Origin: Natronohydrobacter sp.
GTDB lineage: Bacteria > Pseudomonadota > Alphaproteobacteria > Rhodobacterales > Rhodobacteraceae
Reading direction: 5' to 3'
NCBI GenBank assembly: GCA_007118445.1
Contig: SKRP01000073.1
Coordinates: forward strand, 1 to 7,933
DNA: 7,933 bases
Position 1 is the stretch's first letter. The number at the start of each line of letters is the position of its first letter. Under the pieces are notes generated by a model. The model did not search any database, was not told where the DNA came from, and saw only the letters and a list, made by a program, of their open reading frames with translations. The position numbers were made by a program, and so were the translations under genes. Shown in pieces: positions 6,238-7,933 of this stretch.

Positions 6238-7332
6238 TCAGCGCGCGCGTTGCGACGGGTGCCAGAATGTCACCCCCCGTTCCACAAGCGCAATCACGCC
6301 GTAAAACAGCGACCCCGCAAGGGCTGCCACGGCAATTTCGGCCCAGACCATATCCAGTTGCAAGCGCCCGACCTCGGTCGAGATGCGAAAGCCCATCCCG
6401 CGCGTCGGAGAGCCGAAAAATTCAGCAACAATCGCGCCGATCAGCGCCAGCGTGGACGCGATTTTCAGCCCGTTGAAGATAAACGGCATCGCAGCCGGCA
6501 GGCGCAGCTTGATCAGCGACTGGCCCCAGCTGGCATTATAGGTGCGCATCAGGTCGCGCTGCATGGCATCCGTCGCGGCCAGCCCCTGCACTGTGTTCAC
6601 CAGCACCGGAAAAAACACCATCGCCACCACCACAGCGGCCTTTGACGGCCAGTCGAAACCGAACCACATGACCATGATGGGGGCCGTCCCGATGATCGGC
6701 AGGGCGGCGAGGAAGTTGCCGACGGGCAACAGACCCCGGCGCAGGAAATCCGAGCGGTCGACCAAGAGCGCAAAGACCAGCGCCGCGCCCACGCCAATGG
6801 CATAGCCCGACAGCGCGCCCTTGACGAAGGTCTGCACGAAATCGACCCAGAGGATATCGGTCGAGCGCAGGATCCGCGCCCAGATCAGCGAGGGCGCAGG
6901 CAGGATCACGCGTGGCACTTCGAGCGCGCGCACGGTCACCTCCCACAGCCACAAGAGCGTTGCGCCAAAGGCCAGCGGGGCGAGTAACCCCTGCACCCGG
7001 CCCAGAGCCCCGGACAGGCGCGGACGATCAGACAATTGCGCCACCAGCATCCATGCGCCGAGCCAGATCGCCACCACTGCCGCCCAGACAGGCAGGCTGG
7101 ACGCGGCATAGGGCAAAAGCGCCTGCGCGGCACCACCCAGCGCGGCCGCAACTGCAAGGGACCAGGCCCAGCCCTTGCGCGCTTGCGGCACAACGCCCAG
7201 CAGGACCACGGCCAGCAACATAAGCATGGTCGTGACGCCCAGATCGCCCGTATGACCCAGCCCGACGGCAACAAGAAAAGCCAGCGTCATGGCGGCCCAT
7301 TGCACCCCGCCTGTTTCGCGCAGGAGCGTCAT
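6238..7332 (-). CDS. ABC transporter permease with an extra N-terminal membrane block
   Basis: This 364-residue inner-membrane protein is one of two permeases of the importer. Residues about 113-355 are a standard SsuC/TauC-type permease domain. They include the conserved LPAPSLIWARIL (144-155), transmembrane helices, and the cytoplasmic coupling loop DLMRTYNASWGQSLIKLRLP (260-279) that touches the ATPase. Family members are usually about 250-280 residues. Here the first 100 or so residues add about four hydrophobic segments (roughly 11-27, 31-49, 55-74 and 81-100) that are not part of that domain. The start at 7332 overlaps the stop of the upstream permease (ATGA), so translation is probably coupled. 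Starting further downstream would lose this coupling, which supports the long form. The binding protein follows after 45 bases. The ATPase is not in the window. Confidence 0.87.
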   Translation of the reverse strand: MTLLRETGGVQWAAMTLAFLVAVGLGHTGDLGVTTMLMLLAVVLLGVVPQARKGWAWSLAVAAALGGAAQALLPYAASSLPVWAAVVAIWLGAWMLVAQLSDRPRLSGALGRVQGLLAPLAFGATLLWLWEVTVRALEVPRVILPAPSLIWARILRSTDILWVDFVQTFVKGALSGYAIGVGAALVFALLVDRSDFLRRGLLPVGNFLAALPIIGTAPIMVMWFGFDWPSKAAVVVAMVFFPVLVNTVQGLAATDAMQRDLMRTYNASWGQSLIKLRLPAAMPFIFNGLKIASTLALIGAIVAEFFGSPTRGMGFRISTEVGRLQLDMVWAEIAVAALAGSLFYGVIALVERGVTFWHPSQRAR

Positions 7333-7933
7333 GTTGCCATTCCCATTCGCTTCAGCGTGACGCGCTGAACAAGCCCGATGATTGCCACCATGCTGGCTGC
7401 CAGAATGGCCGCAGCAAAAAGCGCCGACCAGATCTGCACGGTCTGGCCATAATAGCTGCCCGACAAGAGCCGCGCGCCAAGACCCGCGACAGCGCCTGTG
7501 GGCAGTTCCGCCACAATCGCGCCCACCAGTGCCGCTGCAATCGCCACTTTCAGCGAGGCGAAAAGATAGGGCATGGCCGAAGGCCAGCGCAGTTTGGCAA
7601 AGACCTGGCCCCCGCTCGCGCTGTAGGTCTTCATCAGGTCAAGCTGCATCGCGTCGGGGGCACGCAAGCCCTTGACCATGCCGACCACCACCGGGAAGAA
7701 ACTGAGATAGGTCGAGATGATCGCTTTCGGGATCAACCCGGTGATGCCGACCGCGTTCAGCACCACGATGATCATCGGCGCGATGGCCAGAATGGGGATG
7801 GTCTGGCTGGCAATCGCCCAGGGCATGACGCTGGCGTCCATCGCCCGGTTATGCACGATACCCACCGCCAGCGCGATGCCAAGGGCTGATCCGATGGCAA
7901 AGCCCAGAAGCGTGGCCGAAAGCGTCACCCAGC
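7329..7933 (-). CDS. ABC transporter permease, N-terminus beyond the window
   Basis: About 200 codons of the C-terminal part are present and the frame stays open to the window edge, so the gene continues past 7933; the GTG at 7928 is not taken as its start. The visible part has about five hydrophobic segments. It carries the coupling loop LMKTYSASGGQVFAKLRWP, which matches the loop of the next permease nearly residue for residue (both read DAMQxDLMxTYxAS). It is thus a paralogue of its neighbour, and the two should pair as a heterodimer in the membrane. Compared with the neighbour it ends soon after the last helix (KRMGMAT). The stop overlaps the start of the second permease (ATGA). An ATPase gene is expected further upstream, outside the window. 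Confidence 0.88.
   Translation of the reverse strand, partial: WVTLSATLLGFAIGSALGIALAVGIVHNRAMDASVMPWAIASQTIPILAIAPMIIVVLNAVGITGLIPKAIISTYLSFFPVVVGMVKGLRAPDAMQLDLMKTYSASGGQVFAKLRWPSAMPYLFASLKVAIAAALVGAIVAELPTGAVAGLGARLLSGSYYGQTVQIWSALFAAAILAASMVAIIGLVQRVTLKRMGMAT

Noticed and set aside
5380..6645. Plus-strand open frame of 421 codons opposite the binding-protein and permease genes
   Set aside because: Antisense to two well-supported genes and spanning their intergenic gap. His/Arg-rich translation without family motifs.

Overview
The window looks like a piece of an alphaproteobacterial chromosome, most likely from the Rhodobacterales. The supporting signs are a high G+C content with strong GC bias at third codon positions, a GatC ending in FFAVPKVVE, a GatA ending in SKPSKWW, and densely packed genes with ATGA overlaps. 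The taxonomic placement is inference from sequence character only. No rRNA, tRNA, CRISPR array, insertion sequence or phage gene was seen. The longest stretch without a gene is 167 bases (1860-2026).

Layout from left to right. (1) 1-1859, minus strand: a gatC-gatA operon encoding two of the three subunits of the tRNA-dependent amidotransferase GatCAB. It is followed after 34 bases by the first codons of a probable lipoprotein cut off by the window edge. (2) 1860-2026: a divergent intergenic region with a candidate gatCA promoter, a perfect 6-1-6 inverted repeat and two repeated 9-mers. (3) 2027-2473, plus strand: a small secreted CAP-domain (SCP/YkwD-type) protein with four cysteines. (4) 2474-2586: a short spacer holding a perfect 14-bp inverted repeat and, beyond it, a 12-bp palindrome inside a possible pepN promoter. 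(5) 2587-5148, plus strand: pepN, an M1-family zinc aminopeptidase with all catalytic residues present. (6) 5156-5184: a strong intrinsic terminator between the convergent pepN and ABC-transporter operons. (7) 5203-7933, minus strand: the 3' part of an ABC importer operon with a partial permease, a second permease with an extra N-terminal membrane segment block, and a periplasmic NMT1/THI5-like binding protein. The ATPase gene and the promoter are not in the window.

How the genes relate. GatC and GatA work together with GatB, which is not here, to convert mischarged Glu-tRNA(Gln) and/or Asp-tRNA(Asn) to the correct amide forms. PepN trims peptides in the cytoplasm. The transporter genes form one functional unit whose substrate cannot be read from sequence alone; its families cover thiamine-pyrimidine precursors, riboflavin, sulfonates and similar compounds.

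Most of the window is ordinary housekeeping and transport. I do not see a convincing new biological system. The points most worth a second look are the perfect palindrome at 2484-2513 (possibly a dispersed REP-like repeat), the N-terminal membrane extension on one of the paired permeases, and the unassigned substrate of this transporter.
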